From Pseudocitrobacter faecalis (lineage in GTDB: Bacteria > Pseudomonadota > Gammaproteobacteria > Enterobacterales > Enterobacteriaceae), in contig QNRL01000003.1 in the NCBI GenBank assembly GCA_003315335.1, positions 62,001 through 126,000 on the forward strand: a DNA stretch of 64,000 bases, given 5' to 3'. The position numbers were made by a program, and so were the translations under genes. Below the pieces are notes generated by a model. The model was given only the letters and a program-made list of their open reading frames with translations. It did not search any database and had not been told where the DNA came from. How positions within the stretch are numbered: the first letter of the stretch is position 1; every line of letters begins with the position of its first letter. Of this stretch, positions 8,001-16,135 are shown in pieces.

Positions 8001-8669
8001 TTATGCATTCCGCAGATTAGCGGCAAATGAAGTTATGCGCTGTGCCAGCGCGTCAATGTCGCCGCTACCGGACTCGCTCCGGCCTGCGGACTTCACGCGG
8101 GCAATAAATGCCTGCGCTTCTGCGCGCGTTAAACCGACTGAATCCCTCAGCCAGGCCTCCGCGTCACGAATGGTTTTGATACTGTCGATGCACTTCATGG
8201 CGGTGATACCCGCCAGCTCGTTGGCCGGGAAAGTGCAGACACTGATTTCCCGCAGGTACGAAATATTTTTGAAGATGAGGCCGGACGAACCAACGGTGTA
8301 ATCATCAGGGCCGACAGAGAATCCCACTGACATCCCATCAACGGTGCCATGTTTCATCGCCGCTTTCAGGTCTTCAGAGAGGCTTAGTCCTGGAGTGAGT
8401 TGCCCACGGACAAACAAACCTTTTTCATCCTCATGCATGGAATCCCATTTGCCGACCGGGATAGCGCGCGTCTGATGGTTAAAGAACATCGCCACCTTAC
8501 GACTCTGACCGGAAATAACACCGCTGAATGCGCCGGGAAGGATAATATCGCCGTCAGAATCAGTATTATTAAAAACGGAGGCGTACCCCTCAAAGATGCC
8601 GCTTTCACCGTCGCCGGTGAACTTAATTTCGGTCTGGTCAAAAGCCAGTGTTTTGTGAATGTCAGGCAT
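8001..8669 (-). CDS. Prohead maturation protease (HK97 gp4-like, family S78)
   Basis: Serine protease that cuts the capsid delta domain and itself during prohead maturation. Visible family motifs are the GYASVFNNTDSDGD region, the His in MFFNHQ and the Ser in GTVDGMSVGFS. I chose the ATG at 8669 (MPDIHKTLAF, 222 aa) because GGGGG lies at suitable spacing; ATGs at 8672 and 8681 are alternatives. The C-terminal ~50 residues are a charged helix followed by a flexible end, as in other HK97-type proteases. Confidence 0.88.
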   Translation of the reverse strand: MPDIHKTLAFDQTEIKFTGDGESGIFEGYASVFNNTDSDGDIILPGAFSGVISGQSRKVAMFFNHQTRAIPVGKWDSMHEDEKGLFVRGQLTPGLSLSEDLKAAMKHGTVDGMSVGFSVGPDDYTVGSSGLIFKNISYLREISVCTFPANELAGITAMKCIDSIKTIRDAEAWLRDSVGLTRAEAQAFIARVKSAGRSESGSGDIDALAQRITSFAANLRNA

Positions 8670-8681
8670 CATGGCCCCCAT

Positions 8682-8710
8682 AAAAATTAAGTCCCTTCAT
8701 TGAGGGACTT
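8682..8710 (-). terminator. Terminator-like hairpin at the portal/protease junction
   Basis: On the minus strand AAGTCCCT, a 6-nt loop and AGGGACTT are followed by AATTTTT. The hairpin overlaps the last portal codons. It is a second intrinsic-terminator-like element within the late operon and may tune protease expression. Confidence 0.5.
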
Positions 8711-9964
8711 ATTGTTTGTTCCAAGGTCGGTAATGGGTACGTTCTGCGACTGGCGGGTGGCAACGTCACCCCCTGGCAGAGGCGGCAGGTTGTCCAGTCG
8801 CCGCACTTCGTTAACGGTTCGGATCCCGGTGTTAACCATGATCTGCATAAACGATGCCCGGCTTGTTGAATCACCGCGCAGCAGCCCATCGAGGTTATGC
8901 TCAGCGTGAATAGTGCCCTGTTCGGACTCTTTAACCAGCCAGCGTTCAATGCTGTACTCCCACCGATCGAGATAGGGCTTGAGGGTGTACTGGAGAAAGC
9001 CCAGGTTTTGCTGCTCAATCCCCGAGCCCCACGATGTTGTTTTTTCCACATCACCGACCAGGTGCGGCGGTACACCATAGAACCGCGCCAGCTCGGCAAC
9101 CTGAAACTTTCGTGCGGCCAGAATTTCCGAGTCCTGAGGAGAGACGCCAATAGCTTGAGTTGTAAAACCGCTCTCCAGGATCCAGAGGCGCTTTTTAACC
9201 GGGCCGCCAGCAATCTCCTTGAAGTTTTCCTCCAGCTGTCCACGCTGCTCTTTGGTAAGCACCTTGCCATCGGTCATCAGGATCTGAGGAGACTTCGCGC
9301 CGTTTGCGAAAAACTCACGCTGATTGTCTTCCATGGCAATGGCGACACCTGCAGACTTCGCGCTGAACGCCAGCGGAGACAGGCCGGTCAGTCCGTTGAA
9401 GCCAAATCCCTTAAGATGGAAAATTTCTTTCTGCGAAAAATTGGCATATTCAGTATCACGCTGGTAGCGGTAGATAATGGTTTTGCCGTTTTCACTGAGC
9501 CGCACTTCCATATTGGCGCTCATCAGCGGAACCATGCTGATAACGTCGCCGACGCTGTTTCGCTCCACATGCGCGTAGGCGTTTCCATAAGCACAAAGCT
9601 GCATGGTCATGGCCTCACGAAACTCCAGCGCGGTCATGAAATTGTTGGGACGGAAGCGCAGTAACCTCGCGAGAGGGTGTGTGCCAGGTACCTTGCTTCT
9701 CTGATTGTCTTTGGTCTGGTAGACATCAAGGGGTAATGATGCGGTCACGGTAGAGATAAGCCTGATGCATGCCCACACAGTGCTGATTTGCATATTTCGC
9801 TCGTCAGTCACTACGGAGTCGCCAACCACACCGTGCGCGGACGTTCCTGCCATCTGCGAGCCCTTGTCAGGCGTCACAAGGCGGCCCCCTGTCAGGATGG
9901 AGGCCATGCGCGCCCAGAATGGCGATCGCGTTCGCAGGTCAATGCTGTAATCGGTATCTGCCAT
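8687..9964 (-). CDS. Portal protein, HK97 family
   Basis: A 425 aa portal subunit of the HK97/lambda-type family. Family signatures include TVWACIRLISTVTASLPLDV near residue 70, MQLCAYGNAYAHVERN, and the DSEILAARKFQVAELARFYGVPP segment leading to the wing/crown. The dodecamer forms the DNA entry channel and docks the terminase. The C-terminal ~50 residues are Gln/Asn-rich and likely disordered. The gene lies 2 nt after the large terminase gene and directly before the protease gene, as in HK97. Confidence 0.94.
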   Translation of the reverse strand: MADTDYSIDLRTRSPFWARMASILTGGRLVTPDKGSQMAGTSAHGVVGDSVVTDERNMQISTVWACIRLISTVTASLPLDVYQTKDNQRSKVPGTHPLARLLRFRPNNFMTALEFREAMTMQLCAYGNAYAHVERNSVGDVISMVPLMSANMEVRLSENGKTIIYRYQRDTEYANFSQKEIFHLKGFGFNGLTGLSPLAFSAKSAGVAIAMEDNQREFFANGAKSPQILMTDGKVLTKEQRGQLEENFKEIAGGPVKKRLWILESGFTTQAIGVSPQDSEILAARKFQVAELARFYGVPPHLVGDVEKTTSWGSGIEQQNLGFLQYTLKPYLDRWEYSIERWLVKESEQGTIHAEHNLDGLLRGDSTSRASFMQIMVNTGIRTVNEVRRLDNLPPLPGGDVATRQSQNVPITDLGTNNKSLNEGT

Positions 9965-9966
9965 TT

Positions 9967-11499
9967 TTACACGCTCAAGAAGTTATAAATGAAATCATTG
10001 ACGTCGCCTGGATCCTCCACCTCATCACTCGTCTGGGCGCCGATTGACATCGCCAGAGCAACCATTCCATCGATACGCCCGCTTGATTTACCTTTCACAA
10101 ACTTTCGGTTTCCGGCGGGATCAGAAATAACCGTGGCGTTTTTGGCGCACATTTCGAGGATCGGATGGTTGCCATGTTTAAGCTGCACTCCGAGTAGCTT
10201 GGCTTCCAGCTCCCTCAGCGCAGGTGACATGGAGACAAAGCCCTGTCCGAATTCCACGAATCGCTCGAGCTCAGTTTCCGTGAATCCTGCGTCTATTAGA
10301 TGTGGGCGAAGGAAACGCATGTTGTAACGGTCGAACGCCAGCGCCCTGACATTGCAAATGTCGAAAACGCGCCGCAGTTCGCGCGCAATAAATGCATATT
10401 CAATGGCCTTTCCGGGTGTCGTATTGAGAAAACCCTGCCTGGCCCAGATGTCATAAGGCACTCGATCGTTACGCGCCTTGTCCGCCAGCCCCTCTTCAGG
10501 TAGCCAGAACTTACAGTGCACATCACCCTGGGTTGTGTTGAGTACCAGTGCGGTAAGGTCCGAGACACTGGAAAGGTCCAGCCCGCCCCAGACGGTAGCC
10601 CCTGCCAGCTCGCCGGGTTCTTCTTTATTCATGTGCCAGACTGTCTGACTGACGAAAGGACTTTTAGCTTCAACCCTGCGATTCAGCACAAGGTTCTCAA
10701 ACTCAGCCTGTCGTGACGGGAGGCGCTTCGCGCTGGCGGCCATATCAAGCACTTCTTTCTGGTTCATAAACACATCGAAGGCCGGGTTTGCCAGCCTTAT
10801 GGCGTCAACGGAGAAAGGATCGATATCTTCCGGGGCCGTCTGTAGACGGACCACCGTGCGCGGGTCAGCACCGGTCAGTCCATCATCAATCAGCAGGCTG
10901 AGTAGATCGCTCGCATCGGGCGCCTGAGTGCTGATAATCACCGAGATAGGGTTATCCTGAGCAGCAGTCGCAGTTTCCAGTGCTTCATAAAGGGGATCAC
11001 GGGGCCCACGAACCTGCCCCAGTTCATCATGCGCGACAAATCGAGGCGAGAAACCATAGGCAGTCGTGGCCTCTGCGCTCAGCGCCCGATAATAAGAACC
11101 CAGTTCGGGGCAGTGAATTTCTTTCGCCGAGTCCTTTATCGCCACATACTGCATGAGCACCGGATTCATCCGGCACATCTTGGAGGCCAGGTTAAACAGA
11201 ATGGCCGCCTGGTCACGCGAGCGTGCGGCAGAATACAGCTGCGAGTTCGGCGCCGCCTCCGGCCCCACCAGGTAGAGCAGCATCAGCATGGCGGTCTCTA
11301 CCGTTTTGGCGTTCTTTCGCCCACGGCTGATAATTGCGCGACGTGTGCCATGCTTGTTATCGAAAATAGCCCTAAAATCATCCTTCATGAACTCAGCCAT
11401 TTTCAGTGGCTGGCCCACGAACTTTCCTTCAGGAATAACAATATTTCTTTCGCACCAGAGAATATTTCTCTCGGCTCTTGTCAGATTTTTTTTTGCCAT
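9967..11499 (-). CDS. Terminase large subunit
   Basis: ATP-driven DNA packaging motor and nuclease. In the 511 aa reading from 11502, the Walker A-like motif SRGRKNAKT is at about 59-67 and Walker B FVAHDE at 155-160. The C-terminal nuclease begins with GGLDLSSVSDLTAL, whose Asp residues would bind metal, and continues to the DRYNMRFLRPHL region. I use the ATG at 11499; a TTG lies one codon upstream. The gene follows the P27-type small subunit by a few nt and precedes the portal, the HK97-type packaging order. Confidence 0.94.
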   Translation of the reverse strand: MAKKNLTRAERNILWCERNIVIPEGKFVGQPLKMAEFMKDDFRAIFDNKHGTRRAIISRGRKNAKTVETAMLMLLYLVGPEAAPNSQLYSAARSRDQAAILFNLASKMCRMNPVLMQYVAIKDSAKEIHCPELGSYYRALSAEATTAYGFSPRFVAHDELGQVRGPRDPLYEALETATAAQDNPISVIISTQAPDASDLLSLLIDDGLTGADPRTVVRLQTAPEDIDPFSVDAIRLANPAFDVFMNQKEVLDMAASAKRLPSRQAEFENLVLNRRVEAKSPFVSQTVWHMNKEEPGELAGATVWGGLDLSSVSDLTALVLNTTQGDVHCKFWLPEEGLADKARNDRVPYDIWARQGFLNTTPGKAIEYAFIARELRRVFDICNVRALAFDRYNMRFLRPHLIDAGFTETELERFVEFGQGFVSMSPALRELEAKLLGVQLKHGNHPILEMCAKNATVISDPAGNRKFVKGKSSGRIDGMVALAMSIGAQTSDEVEDPGDVNDFIYNFLSV

Positions 11500-11508
11500 C
11501 AAAGAGCC

Positions 11509-11943
11509 TTAATCAATTTCCCAGGGTTTTTTCTCCCGAGCCAGATTGTTGTGCGCTCGGCCAACTGTTTTTGGGTCGGCAGTAGCCTGGCGGGTGATCC
11601 TTAAACGTGTTGCCAGTGAAGATGCCGAGCGCACTTCACGCTCGCGCATGGCAAGAAGCTTGTCGTACCGCTTAAGTCCGTCCTCGCGCGATAGCCACTC
11701 CAGTTCAAACTCTTCAAGCTGAGTGGTGATTATTCTGGCCTGAACAACATGGCGGCAGTACATCTCCATCATGTCTCGATGAGTTTCAGTGAATGAACTG
11801 GCTGGATTGTCATTAACGAGCCTTACCCATACATTAATTTCCGGATCACTCAGATGAATGGACGGCTGCAGCCTGCTTTCAGCCAGTGCCGGCAACGAGA
11901 CAGCAGACGTCGCAGCCAGAGACTTTCTGCCTCGCTGTGCCAT
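11509..11943 (-). CDS. Terminase small subunit (P27 family)
   Basis: A 144 aa DNA-recognition subunit. The N terminus (AQRGRKSLAATSAVS) is basic and the remainder is helical, with the conserved TETHRDMMEMYCRHVVQA and EREVRSASSLATRLRITRQA segments of P27-type small terminases. It binds near cos and delivers DNA to the large subunit, whose gene follows. The HNH nuclease gene upstream supports a cos-cutting system of the HK97 type. Confidence 0.87.
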   Translation of the reverse strand: MAQRGRKSLAATSAVSLPALAESRLQPSIHLSDPEINVWVRLVNDNPASSFTETHRDMMEMYCRHVVQARIITTQLEEFELEWLSREDGLKRYDKLLAMREREVRSASSLATRLRITRQATADPKTVGRAHNNLAREKKPWEID

Positions 11944-12045
11944 CGGTTTTTCCTTTTTTTCTGGACGTTTTTAAAAAAAGAGTTGAGGGCGCGGTCTTTA
12001 AGAATTTGGTACCAGAGTTTTACCCCTCCCCCCTGCCTGTTCCTG
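11944..12045. other. Candidate cos region between HNH and terS
   Basis: A 100-bp non-coding gap flanked by HNH nuclease and small terminase genes, where HK97-type phages carry cos. It shows T- and A-tracts and a pyrimidine run (ACCCCTCCCCCCTGCC) but I cannot define cohesive ends from sequence alone. Confidence 0.25.
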
Positions 12046-12336
12046 TTACCAGATAACACGGCCTTCATTATCGAACTCGGTGACCGTTCCGCCCTTCTCC
12101 ATCCTCTGCTTTACCGAGTCGTGGCAGCGTTTGCAAAGTGACTGAAGATTATCCGGATCATGAAAGAGCCTATCGTCTCCTTTGTGCGGGATGACATGGT
12201 CAACGATCGTTGCCGCTATCACCTGATTGCGCCGGAGGTGGAACTCACAAAGAGGTTGCTTCTGAAGCTGGTGATAGCGGAGTCGGTACCAACGCTTGGA
12301 ATTGTAGAGGCTATGCCAAGGTGAATTGGATGCCAT
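12046..12336 (-). CDS. HNH endonuclease (phage packaging-associated)
   Basis: A 96 aa HNH nuclease. The zinc-binding cysteines appear as LCEFHL and SLCKRCHD; the catalytic beta-beta-alpha core is DHVIPHKGD followed by DNLQSLCKRCHDSVK. HNH proteins of this size beside terminase genes (HK97 gp74 type) are needed for cos cleavage together with the terminase. Position immediately upstream of terS supports that role. Confidence 0.9.
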   Translation of the reverse strand: MASNSPWHSLYNSKRWYRLRYHQLQKQPLCEFHLRRNQVIAATIVDHVIPHKGDDRLFHDPDNLQSLCKRCHDSVKQRMEKGGTVTEFDNEGRVIW

Positions 12337-12437
12337 AGTTAATCTCCCTCTGCATTGCTAAATCGCCAATTCCGGCTAACGGCGTGCCCAGGCTCACAGC
12401 TGAAAGACTTTCTTTGATGTGCGCGTGCGATGCGCAT

Positions 12438-12460
12438 TAAAAAAGCCGCCCGTAGGCGGC
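12438..12460 (-). terminator. Intrinsic terminator (minus strand)
   Basis: Read on the minus strand, GCCGCC-TACG-GGCGGC is followed by six T. It lies just past the 87 aa hypothetical gene and before the HNH gene. Confidence 0.8.
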
Positions 12461-12469
12461 GATTACTGT

Positions 12470-12733
12470 TCAAAGAGTTGAGTTCTTAGTTCTGAATATT
12501 GTGTTTGCTTCTTCACACTTTGATTGTAACTGCACTAGCCTTTCAGCTATGTCGCTGCTTGGGCAGTTCGTTACTATGCAATACCCCTCAACCCACGCCT
12601 CATCACCACTTTTTGTGAACAGGCTTTCGAATATCTTTACCCAGTCACTGCTTGGTACACGCTCCAGCTCAAAGAACTTTAATGCACCACTCTCACGTTT
12701 TGTTCTGTGCTCATCAAATCCCAGGATTTTCAT
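12470..12733 (-). CDS. Hypothetical protein (87 aa)
   Basis: An acidic-to-neutral small protein, MKILGFDEHRTKRESGALKF at the start, with two tryptophans in SSDWVKIFESL and DEAWVEGY and a helical C terminus. I do not recognise a family. The gene sits between Rha and HNH on the late strand, is followed closely by a strong terminator, and starts with a plain ATG. Coding is plausible from length and composition but not proven. Confidence 0.5.
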   Translation of the reverse strand: MKILGFDEHRTKRESGALKFFELERVPSSDWVKIFESLFTKSGDEAWVEGYCIVTNCPSSDIAERLVQLQSKCEEANTIFRTKNSTL

Positions 12734-12902
12734 TCTTCATCTCATCATTGTTTACTGGGAAAATTTTTAGCACTTATCTGAGGTTTTTTCTAATTACCAA
12801 AACTTATAGGCATCACTGTTTTCCCATTATCAAGCCCACCAGCAGATGAGCTTTGTAATGGAAAGCCGTTGTGAAAGTGGCTCTCGAAGCTATTTTTGTA
12901 GC

Positions 12903-13580
12903 TTAGGCCGCCAGATGATGCTGTTCTTCGATAAGCGGCTTACGGTGATTGCGATCGAACATACCTTTCAGCACTTCTTTACGCTGCTCAAAGTCCCACC
13001 CCATACTGATGAACACAGTATTTGCTCGCTGTAGTTCAGTAATGCAGTTAATTTGTTCTGGTGTCAGGTAATCGCGGATCGGCTCTTTCTTCCCGATTTC
13101 ATGATGAACGCGGAACTTAGCTGCAGTCATACCAAGCGCCAGACGATTAATCAGGTCGGCTTCGTTGCTGAAGTGATGCGAGGCAATCTGCTTACCCTGA
13201 GCCTCTCGCTCATGTTTGATGGCGTCTGTCATGGGTTTGTATTCCAGGCGCGCGGAGTTGCGATCCATTTTCTTCTTCGCCAGCGTGCTACGCATCGAGA
13301 AGAACTCTGCGACCAATCGTTTTTTGAATGCCCTGACAACTTCATTGTTTCGCATGTAGGTGATTAGCAGAGTGGTTTGCTGCTCGTTAAGTACCGCAAC
13401 ACGAACCTTTGCATTATTATAACCAGCTCGGATTTCAAATCCGACCTCACCAAACTCTTCAAGGTCGCTTTTATTGCGGTCAACCAGTTTGATGATGGTG
13501 TCATGTTCTCGACCTACCCCTTCAGCGATAGCTGCGGTATTAGTGACCAGGTCGAGTTTCTTAATCTCTACTAATTGCAT
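12903..13580 (-). CDS. Rha-family phage regulatory protein
   Basis: Start chosen at the ATG at 13580 (MQLVEIKKLDLVTNTAAIAE) with AAGGA upstream, giving 225 aa; a longer frame to 13673 reads through an unlikely leader. The N-terminal ~90 residues match the pRha domain (AIAEGVGREHDTIIKLV; VAVLNEQQTTLLITYMRN; VVRAFKKRLVAEFFSMR). The C-terminal half is a separate helical, basic domain. Rha proteins are phage regulators, reported to interfere with growth in hosts lacking IHF; here it sits between lysis and packaging genes. Confidence 0.82.
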   Translation of the reverse strand: MQLVEIKKLDLVTNTAAIAEGVGREHDTIIKLVDRNKSDLEEFGEVGFEIRAGYNNAKVRVAVLNEQQTTLLITYMRNNEVVRAFKKRLVAEFFSMRSTLAKKKMDRNSARLEYKPMTDAIKHEREAQGKQIASHHFSNEADLINRLALGMTAAKFRVHHEIGKKEPIRDYLTPEQINCITELQRANTVFISMGWDFEQRKEVLKGMFDRNHRKPLIEEQHHLAA

Positions 13581-13734
13581 AACGTTTTCCTTACTTTGAA
13601 ATGAACCTTCGCCGCAATAGAAATCAGCCCACCGAAGGCTCGCCAGCACTAACTGACTTCTTCGAAGGCTCATATCAAAGGGTTCGGATTCGGTGTGGTT
13701 AGTTGCGCATTGCGGTGCGCGGTGAAATGCAGTT

Positions 13735-13760
13735 ACAAAAAAGCCCCGCTATTGCGAGGC
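13735..13760 (-). terminator. Intrinsic terminator after the lysis cassette
   Basis: On the minus strand GCCTCGC-AATA-GCGGGGC (one G-U pair) is followed by six T. It lies downstream of the 90 aa hypothetical gene and upstream of rha. Confidence 0.75.
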
Positions 13761-13780
13761 CGAGTTTTCTTTTTGGATTT

Positions 13781-14053
13781 TCATGCCTTAGTAATATTAT
13801 TGGCGGTACAGAAATCCCGAATTATTTCGAATCGAATAACCGCCCTTTGAGATACCTCAAATAGTAACTCATCAGCCAGTTTCCCTGTGTAACGAGCCTC
13901 TATATAATTGCCGATCTCTTCGCCATCAATATCTTTATTAGCCAACAGCAGTGCGTATACAGCTTTGTAGAAACGCTCATCATCTAAGTGATGTCCTGTG
14001 TACCAAGTTTCCACGTTCAGCCATTTATCCAGATCATCAAGTTTATGAGACAT
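13781..14053 (-). CDS. Hypothetical protein after the spanin genes (90 aa)
   Basis: The credible start is the ATG at 14053 (MSHKLDDLDKWLNVETWYTG) preceded by GGAAAG; the longer frame to 14179 runs through non-coding-looking sequence. The product is soluble and helical, with the segment FYKAVYALLLANKDIDGEEIG. No family recognised. It is the last gene before the terminator at 13735-13760, so it belongs to the lysis transcript. Confidence 0.55.
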   Translation of the reverse strand: MSHKLDDLDKWLNVETWYTGHHLDDERFYKAVYALLLANKDIDGEEIGNYIEARYTGKLADELLFEVSQRAVIRFEIIRDFCTANNITKA

Positions 14054-14136
14054 ATTTACTTTCCGCCCGATTAAAACTAAAAAGAATTCGCAAGATAAAT
14101 AGAGCGAGCAAGCTCTGTACATAAACATTATGACAG

Positions 14137-14364
14137 TTATCGTGAGGCAGTGAACTCTTTCAGACAATTTGCGTGCCAAGCCTTGTTATGCGCAAGGATG
14201 TCGCGCTTCGTCTGCTTATCCAGCACGTCGATATCGTTGTTGGTCAGATAGATAATCCGGGTCCATAGGCACCCGGTATCAACCACCACCGGGGCGAGTG
14301 AAGTTTTCGCGCAGCTCGCGATCAACATCGTCATCAGGCATGTGATTAACAGTCTGCTGAACAT
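14137..14364 (-). CDS. o-spanin (Rz1-like outer-membrane lipoprotein)
   Basis: A 75 aa lipoprotein: signal peptide MFSRLLITCLMTMLIASC with lipobox LIASC, so Cys18 would be lipidated. The start lies inside the i-spanin gene, overlapping it by 86 nt in another frame, the classic embedded Rz/Rz1 arrangement. Unlike proline-rich Rz1 it carries two further cysteines and a charged helix (KQTKRDILAHNKAWHANC). With the i-spanin it fuses inner and outer membranes in the last step of lysis. Confidence 0.82.
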   Translation of the reverse strand: MFSRLLITCLMTMLIASCAKTSLAPVVVDTGCLWTRIIYLTNNDIDVLDKQTKRDILAHNKAWHANCLKEFTASR

Positions 14365-14557
14365 TACTGGCCTCTTTAGTGACTTCAGCTTTACGTTCTG
14401 CTACCGCAACGGTTGCCGCTGCGTTCTCTTCGGTGCGCTGCTGGTCTGCCTTCGCTTCGGCTTTGCTGGTTCCGCGAATATGCCCAATACCAAAGCCACC
14501 AACTGCGGCAGCCAGCACCGCGCAAACCGCGCCAATGATTAATTCGATTACGCCCAT
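14279..14557 (-). CDS. i-spanin (Rz-like inner-membrane protein)
   Basis: Start taken at the ATG at 14557 (MGVIELIIGAVCAVLAAAVG), giving 92 aa: one N-terminal membrane segment (about residues 4-24) followed by a periplasmic coiled-coil rich in Ala/Glu/Lys (TSKAEAKADQQRTEENAAAT). This topology defines i-spanins. It follows the endolysin gene and overlaps the lipoprotein gene, completing the lysis cassette. The C terminus (ENFTRPGGG) would contact the o-spanin. Confidence 0.82.
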   Translation of the reverse strand: MGVIELIIGAVCAVLAAAVGGFGIGHIRGTSKAEAKADQQRTEENAAATVAVAERKAEVTKEASNVQQTVNHMPDDDVDRELRENFTRPGGG

Positions 14558-14564
14558 AAACGTC

Positions 14565-15194
14565 TCACACCAGCACAGATTTAGCCTGATTAAACAGCGC
14601 ACGGCGCTTATCCAGCCCATTCCGCCCGCCGTTGATGATCAACGTGACGCGTTCGACGTCACCGGAATAAAGCAAGCAGCCGCGGGAGGCGTAGAACCAT
14701 GCAGCGGAACGTGCAGCGTATTCATCCTGTTCCAGCAGCTCAGGATGTGTAACGAGATCCAGCTTCAATGCCTGTCCGCATGCTCGATAGTTACTCAGGC
14801 CGGTAACCTGCTTCAGCCCGCGACCGCGATATTTCCAGCCATCGCCCGCTACCTGATTGCCGAGGTTCTTTTTGCCCCACTCACCGCCGTAGACAAGATT
14901 TGCGATAGCCTGCTGGTTTGCCGGGTGCGTCGCCGTTCTGCCCAGGGCTGCGGCCTGCTGCTCAGTGATACGATGCTTACCAAAGAAGGGAACAAGGTTT
15001 TCAGCGGCATAGTTGAGGTTTTCCACTACCCGGGTGAATCCGGTACTTTCGTGCCCCATCTGAGCGATGAACATCGCCTGATCCAGAGGCGCGTTAATAC
15101 AGAAGTTTTTCATCTCCGCATCAATATGCGGAAACCAGCGCGCAGCTAACCCGGCGCTAATACCAGCCGCCTTCTGAAATAGTTGTTGATTCAT
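14565..15194 (-). CDS. Endolysin, glycoside hydrolase family 19
   Basis: A 209 aa chitinase-class-I/GH19 lysozyme cutting the glycan strands of peptidoglycan. Family features: FIAQMGHESTGFTRVVENLNY with the catalytic Glu in GHES, the YRGRGLKQVTGLSNY motif, and the C-terminal INGGRNGLDKR. There is no signal peptide, so release needs the holin. It overlaps the holin gene by 1 nt and is followed by the spanin genes. Confidence 0.93.
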   Translation of the reverse strand: MNQQLFQKAAGISAGLAARWFPHIDAEMKNFCINAPLDQAMFIAQMGHESTGFTRVVENLNYAAENLVPFFGKHRITEQQAAALGRTATHPANQQAIANLVYGGEWGKKNLGNQVAGDGWKYRGRGLKQVTGLSNYRACGQALKLDLVTHPELLEQDEYAARSAAWFYASRGCLLYSGDVERVTLIINGGRNGLDKRRALFNQAKSVLV

Positions 15195-15523
15195 CAGAGC
15201 CTCAGTACGTCAATAAGACGCGCAACGTTTCCGCGACACCACAGAACAGCCGCGCATATCAGAACATTGACCACAACCACCAGCCAGCTCGACTGGGAAT
15301 AAAGGCCAAATATCAGTTTGAAAGGGATAGCGGCGTACGCCAGCACAGCCATATAAGCCAGGAAAGAAATCACAGGTCGATGCCGTGATCCGCGGCGCTG
15401 GTAGAACATCAAGACACCAACAATAACCAGGCAGATAACGGCGTTGACCTTCGCGCTGGCGTCGCTGGCGAGCACTGCGTGGAGCATTTGCCCCACCAGC
15501 AGGGATGGGTCATTTATTACCAT
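15194..15523 (-). CDS. Holin (three-helix phage holin)
   Basis: A 109 aa membrane protein with three hydrophobic segments, about residues 25-41, 52-70 and 79-97, separated by a very basic loop (QRRGSRHRP) and ending in an Arg-containing tail. Size, topology and position directly before the endolysin identify a holin that permeabilises the inner membrane. It overlaps the upstream membrane gene by 14 nt. Confidence 0.8.
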   Translation of the reverse strand: MVINDPSLLVGQMLHAVLASDASAKVNAVICLVIVGVLMFYQRRGSRHRPVISFLAYMAVLAYAAIPFKLIFGLYSQSSWLVVVVNVLICAAVLWCRGNVARLIDVLRL

Positions 15524-15902
15524 TCGTCCCTCCTCCCCGTAACCGGGAGAGCATTCCGAACAGACTGTTTAAATCCTGGCTATTAAGAAAAGTTAGAATT
15601 TTTATGCACAGCGCAGAGATAATCACTGCACCGAGCGCATCTAACGGTTTTTCATAATGCGTTGCCGCAGTCAGCTTCGACCCAATGAATCCGGCCCCAA
15701 GAACGCCAACGATGAAAGAGGTGATGAAATACGCTACCAACCGGAGCCGGCTAACGTCCGCCGCAGTGGCCACATAAAACACCGCGCCGGCGAATGCGCC
15801 AAACACAACGCCGTAATCAATACCTGTTGCCAATCCAAAGACACTCGCTCCAGCCAACCCAGCCGACGCAACGGCAGTGCCGGATATTGGTTCTGCGGAC
15901 AT
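15510..15902 (-). CDS. Second holin-like membrane protein of the lysis cassette
   Basis: A 130 aa protein with several hydrophobic stretches (TAVASAGLAGASVFGLATGI; VVFGAFAGAVFYVATAA; VAYFITSFIVGVLGAGFIG; LGAVIISALCIKIL), i.e. about four membrane helices, and a basic C-terminal tail. It is the first lysis gene and overlaps the three-helix holin. Phages often carry a pair of membrane proteins here (holin plus antiholin or pinholin); which role each has cannot be read from sequence. Confidence 0.68.
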   Translation of the reverse strand: MSAEPISGTAVASAGLAGASVFGLATGIDYGVVFGAFAGAVFYVATAADVSRLRLVAYFITSFIVGVLGAGFIGSKLTAATHYEKPLDALGAVIISALCIKILTFLNSQDLNSLFGMLSRLRGGGTNGNK

Positions 15903-15972
15903 TTAGCCCCCTCTTATCGATGTAACTCCTCTCAAAGATGAGGGGAAGAAATGCCGCTTCTGCGGCTGTGAG

Positions 15973-16035
15973 TTTCAGGCTCTCGGTATGAATTTAACGA
16001 TGAAGCTCATCGGTGAGGGTTACCGGAGCCTGAAA
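15973..16035. repeat. Long inverted repeat upstream of the lysis genes
   Basis: TTTCAGGCTCTCGGTA (15973-15988) pairs with TACCGGAGCCTGAAA (16021-16035), perfect except for one extra T, with a 32-nt spacer. It lies in the leader between the putative late promoter area and the first lysis gene. Confidence 0.75.
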
Positions 16036-16060
16036 TAAAAAAGGCCGCCGGATGGCAGCC
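16036..16060 (-). terminator. Terminator-like hairpin in the late leader
   Basis: Minus-strand GGCTGCC-ATCC-GGCGGCC (one mismatch) followed by six T. Located before the lysis genes, it fits the tR'-type terminator that Q must override. Confidence 0.6.
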
Positions 16061-16135
16061 TGATGATTTTTATAGTTCCTGATTTTCCTATCTGATATCG
16101 TTAAATCGCCAAAAATAACCAAATCAGACAAGGAG

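Noticed and set aside
7426-8020. Plus-strand frames of 174 and 195 aa opposite the capsid gene
   Set aside because: Shadows of the HK97-type capsid coding sequence; two overlapping frames on the same strand, no ribosome sites.
13581-13673. N-terminal extension of the Rha gene
   Set aside because: The extended part is a hairpin-rich leader with no ribosome site; the ATG at 13580 has AAGGA and starts the conserved domain.
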